Of a stretch of DNA of 64,000 nt, positions 61,405 through 64,000 are shown piece by piece. The DNA is from Arthrobacter alpinus. Lineage in GTDB: Bacteria > Actinomycetota > Actinomycetes > Actinomycetales > Micrococcaceae. The stretch covers positions 2,170,001 to 2,234,000 of the forward strand of contig NZ_FNTV01000001.1 in NCBI RefSeq assembly GCF_900105965.1, written 5' to 3'. Each line of letters opens with the position of its first letter. The first letter of the stretch is position 1. The notes below the pieces were generated by a model that saw nothing but the letters and a program-made list of their open reading frames with translations, ran no database searches and was not told the origin of the DNA. A program made the position numbers and the translations under genes.

Positions 61405-61528
61405 TATGCGCAGCACCCAGGTTCAATTTGGCGCGGAATACACTATGCGCCACACAGAAAGGGAATTGGGCGCATACGCAAAGTGACTTTGTGTATGCAC
61501 CCAATTCCCTTGCGCATTTAGCGCATAA
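61405..61528. repeat. TATGCGCC repeat units and 49-nt inverted repeat between convergent genes
   Basis: Units at 61405-61435 and 61444-61476 (ends TATGCGCC and GGCGCATA). Overlapping them, 61461-61509 forms a hairpin with 23-base arms (21 Watson-Crick pairs plus one G-T) around TGA. A last small hairpin TTGCGC/GCGCATAA ends at 61528. Probably acts as a bidirectional terminator and belongs to the repeat family near 20951 and 22051. Confidence 0.65.
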
Positions 61529-61541
61529 GTTATCGCCGCGG

Positions 61542-63461
61542 TTAGTAGCCCGTGGTGATGTTGATGGCCTGAGTCCCCGTGGACGTCCCGGAAATGGGCA
61601 GCACCGCAATGCCGGCCGATCCGGACTTGGTCAGCAATTGACTGCCGTAGGTTGGCGCTCCGGAAACCGAAACCAATGCCGATACTGCTCCGGAGCCAAG
61701 AAGATCGGCCGCGTTCACCGTGGTGGTGACCCCGACTTCGACCTCAATGGTCTTAGCGGCACCCAGAATGCCATCTGCGGAGATCGGCACAACGCTGACG
61801 GTAGATGTTCCCTCGGGAGCAACAAAGACGAGGCTTGAAGTGACATCGGCCGGCAACGTCAGAAGATGCGTATCGCCCAAACGACCCGTGGAGGGCGCGT
61901 ACGCCAGATCAGTGGCCTCGCCAGCCTTGGTGGAGTTCACAATCCTGGCAGTTGCAGTAACGGCAGTGTCCGCGGCAACACTCAAGGAGTAAGTACCCTC
62001 AGGCAGGCCGGCCAGCGAGAGCTCGTTGACCTGTCCGGCGGTAGCGGTGAAGACTCCCCCATTGGGAAGCGCCACCTGGCCCTTGGCCCCATAAGCCTTG
62101 ACCTCAACCACTGAATCACCCACACCGGGAACCGTAACGGCAAGCACCGTGGTGGCGTCTTGGTAGCCGGACTGGCCGGAAATCTTGGCTGCCGCATCAG
62201 GGGCTTGAACACGGACACCCGGAATGGTCAAGGTAGAGCTCGGAGCCTGAACGGGGGCCAGGTAATCAACGCCGCCCGGGGTCAAACCACGCAGCACCGA
62301 CTCCTGAATGACCGCGCTGACAGCCCCGCCGGAACTCTTCAAATGAACGCTGAGCAGGTCTTGATCCGGGGCAAGCCCCGACAACACCACTGAACGCTCG
62401 GCGCCTGCAGCAACCACCAGACCCTTGCCGGCCGCCGTCTGCACCAGGCCATTGCTGCCATAGAGGTCCAAGGACACCGTGGCAGCACTTTTGGAAGAAT
62501 TGGAGATCGCCAAAATTGCCGTGCGCCCCACCGACGTGCTGGCACCGGACAACCACAGCTCGTTCGACGGCGTCTGGCACGTTGCCGCCGAAAGACCGGC
62601 CAGATCGCCATCATCCGAGTTTACGACAACAGAGCCGGCACCCCGAGGAATTTCCTCACCCAGGGGCTGAATGCGCAGCACCGACGAGGCCCCGGTGGAC
62701 TTGTCACGCGCAACAACGGCCCGCATCTTCGGCTTGCCATTGAGCTCAGTGGAGGTTGGCGCAGGTTCGCTGGGCGGCTGAGACACCGTGAACAATGGCG
62801 AGGACTTTCCATCCAACGCCTCAACAGCCGCTCCCGGAAGACTGCCCGCGGTGCCGCTGAGAACAACCGCGTTCACAGTGCTCTTGGTTGAGGACGAGTT
62901 CGCCGAGAATTCCGGGTCCGTCCCGGCCGAAGAACCTGCCAGCAGCTGCGTGGGACCCTGGCAATTGGCCATGGCCTCGCCCACGGGCAGCATGTGCGGG
63001 ATTGGCGAGGTGACACTCGTGGCGTCGGCTCCGGGGAACACGGTGCCCGCCCCCACAGCAACGGCGGCGAGGGCCAACGTTGCGGTTCCAGCCAAAACCA
63101 CGGGCCAACGACGCCGGACCGTACGTTTCGCACGGCGCTGACCTTTCGCGGTGTCACGGCCTGGCGACGAAGCACCCTTCTCGGCCTTCGTCGCTGCTGC
63201 TGCTTCAGCCTTGGTGACCTTGGCGGCCTTCTTTTCGGCCTTGGTCGCGGCTGCTGTTTCGGCCTTGGTGACCTTCGCCGGTTCGGCCTTCTTAGCCGCA
63301 ATCGGTTCCGGCGCACCCTCGGGGAGGGTGCTGGCGGCAGGTGACGTCACGGCGTCGGGCACTGCCTTGGCATCAGCACTATCCGAATCCTCAGGAACAG
63401 ACATCCCTGCCTTGCTGTCCTCCGGGTCGATACCCGAGTTGCTGTCCTTGATCTCAGGCAC
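61542..63461 (-). CDS. DUF5719 family secreted/membrane protein
   Basis: 639 residues from GTG 63461, AAAGG upstream. A cytosolic Lys/Ala repeat region (KVTKAEAAAATKAEK-type repeats, about 55-100) is followed by a basic RRAKRTVRRRW and one membrane helix (about 119-140), then a long extracytoplasmic beta-rich part with LAISNSSKSAATVSLDLYG and many Ser/Thr/Val/Gly residues. Belongs to the block DUF3499-zincin-DUF5719-glycosyltransferase conserved in Actinobacteria; function unknown, probably cell-envelope related. Overlaps the upstream gene by 8 bases. Confidence 0.85.
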   Translation of the reverse strand: MPEIKDSNSGIDPEDSKAGMSVPEDSDSADAKAVPDAVTSPAASTLPEGAPEPIAAKKAEPAKVTKAETAAATKAEKKAAKVTKAEAAAATKAEKGASSPGRDTAKGQRRAKRTVRRRWPVVLAGTATLALAAVAVGAGTVFPGADATSVTSPIPHMLPVGEAMANCQGPTQLLAGSSAGTDPEFSANSSSTKSTVNAVVLSGTAGSLPGAAVEALDGKSSPLFTVSQPPSEPAPTSTELNGKPKMRAVVARDKSTGASSVLRIQPLGEEIPRGAGSVVVNSDDGDLAGLSAATCQTPSNELWLSGASTSVGRTAILAISNSSKSAATVSLDLYGSNGLVQTAAGKGLVVAAGAERSVVLSGLAPDQDLLSVHLKSSGGAVSAVIQESVLRGLTPGGVDYLAPVQAPSSTLTIPGVRVQAPDAAAKISGQSGYQDATTVLAVTVPGVGDSVVEVKAYGAKGQVALPNGGVFTATAGQVNELSLAGLPEGTYSLSVAADTAVTATARIVNSTKAGEATDLAYAPSTGRLGDTHLLTLPADVTSSLVFVAPEGTSTVSVVPISADGILGAAKTIEVEVGVTTTVNAADLLGSGAVSALVSVSGAPTYGSQLLTKSGSAGIAVLPISGTSTGTQAINITTGY

Positions 63462-64000
63462 TTCTACCAACCTTTTGCAATGATGATTCGTCCCGGTACG
63501 CCCCGGTACGGCCACGCCGTGCACGCACGGGAAGGGCCAGCAACACGGTCAATCCGAAGAGGACCAGCTGCACCAAAGTCATGACCGCATGGAGCGGATG
63601 AACGTAACGGATTTCAAGTGTTCCGGCGTCTTGAGGCAGCTCGAAGGCTTGCGCCCATTCGGAGTTGGTGGCATTCAAAGGCGCGCCATTCAACGTTGCC
63701 TGCCAGCCGGAGTCGGCCCGCTCGGCAAGCACCACGAGCCGGCCTGAGCCACCCGCGGGGATCTCGGCGGAGACGTTCTGGTCCTGCGAATCCACAGGTG
63801 CCACAGCCTTGCCGGTGGAGTCTACGATCCTGACCCGGTTGACCACATCTGTGAGCCCTGCGGCAACATAGGTGGGCTTTACGCGCCACAACCAGCCGGA
63901 ATCCGTGGGGCCAACCGTGTCCAGACCCGGGACGGCCTCCAGCTCTCCGGCAAGCAATTCGGCAGCCGTATCGCCGTTGCGCAGAACCACAAAGCCAACA
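63454..64000 (-). CDS. Large membrane glycosyltransferase-type protein, C-terminal part only
   Basis: Open to the right edge; about 181 C-terminal residues are visible. An extracytoplasmic beta domain (GGSGRLVVLAERADSGWQATLNG, LEIRYVHP) is followed by a membrane helix (TLVQLVLFGLTVLLALPV) and a basic tail. In Actinobacteria the gene at this place beside DUF5719 is a large family-2 glycosyltransferase with such a C-terminus; the catalytic part lies outside the window, so the name rests on synteny and this tail. Confidence 0.6.
   Translation of the reverse strand, partial: VGFVVLRNGDTAAELLAGELEAVPGLDTVGPTDSGWLWRVKPTYVAAGLTDVVNRVRIVDSTGKAVAPVDSQDQNVSAEIPAGGSGRLVVLAERADSGWQATLNGAPLNATNSEWAQAFELPQDAGTLEIRYVHPLHAVMTLVQLVLFGLTVLLALPVRARRGRTGAYRDESSLQKVGRSA

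Noticed and set aside
1..64000. Prophage, integrative element or insertion sequence
   Set aside because: No integrase, transposase, capsid or replication gene was seen on either strand.

Overview
The window looks like the chromosome of a high-GC Gram-positive bacterium of the Micrococcaceae, most likely Arthrobacter in the broad sense. This is inferred from gene content and gene order: pth-rplY-prs-glmU; ABC-F/ispE/rsmA/rpfB/tatD; a Trm112-like protein, DUF3499, a zincin-like protein, DUF5719 and a glycosyltransferase tail; a PMT mannosyltransferase; SpoIIM-like and RDD neighbours; and an actinobacterial Tad pilus locus. There is no rRNA, CRISPR array, transposase or phage module. One tRNA (tRNA-Gln) was found.

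Region 1 (1-7179) is a cell-surface glycan locus. It holds a truncated NodB deacetylase, a membrane-anchored GH18 protein, a lipoprotein, a secreted NodB deacetylase carrying three SLH repeats, and two nucleotide-sugar enzymes (an NAD-dependent epimerase/dehydratase and a UDP-sugar dehydrogenase). Region 2 (7767-19478) holds four large LuxR-type ATPase regulators (LAL/MalT-like) in tandem on the minus strand. An element with fixed internal spacing occurs upstream of two glycan transcription units, and part of it (ACGAGT) recurs as a palindrome in front of the LAL2-LAL1 pair. This suggests, without proving it, a common control circuit.

Region 3 (19615-32224) is housekeeping: translation (pth, rplY, rsmA, ABC-F, tRNA-Gln), PRPP and UDP-GlcNAc synthesis, isoprenoid synthesis, resuscitation-promoting factor and TatD. 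Two paralogous wHTH-DUF559 nuclease-like genes are set into it, each beside intergenic palindromic repeats. Region 4 (32518-45922) holds a MoxR/DUF58/transglutaminase operon, an aldehyde dehydrogenase, rsmI, PMT, a TIGR01906 membrane protein, an SGNH hydrolase, a SpoIIM-like protein and an RDD protein.

Region 5 (45923-54474) is a complete-looking Tad/Flp pilus locus: flp, cpaB, tadZ, tadA, tadB, tadC, tadE and tadG on the plus strand, with a convergent prepilin peptidase. It has a long flp leader containing inverted repeats and short direct repeats. Region 6 (54528-64000) has two tandem L,D-transpeptidases, a YCII protein, an ArsR/SRPBCC pair, an MBL-fold hydrolase and the Trm112/DUF3499/zincin/DUF5719/glycosyltransferase block, cut by the window end. 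Intergenic palindromes of several unrelated sequences, including a recurring TATGCGCC...GGCGCATA module, are a conspicuous feature. Most could act as terminators, but some have the layout of small repeat elements.
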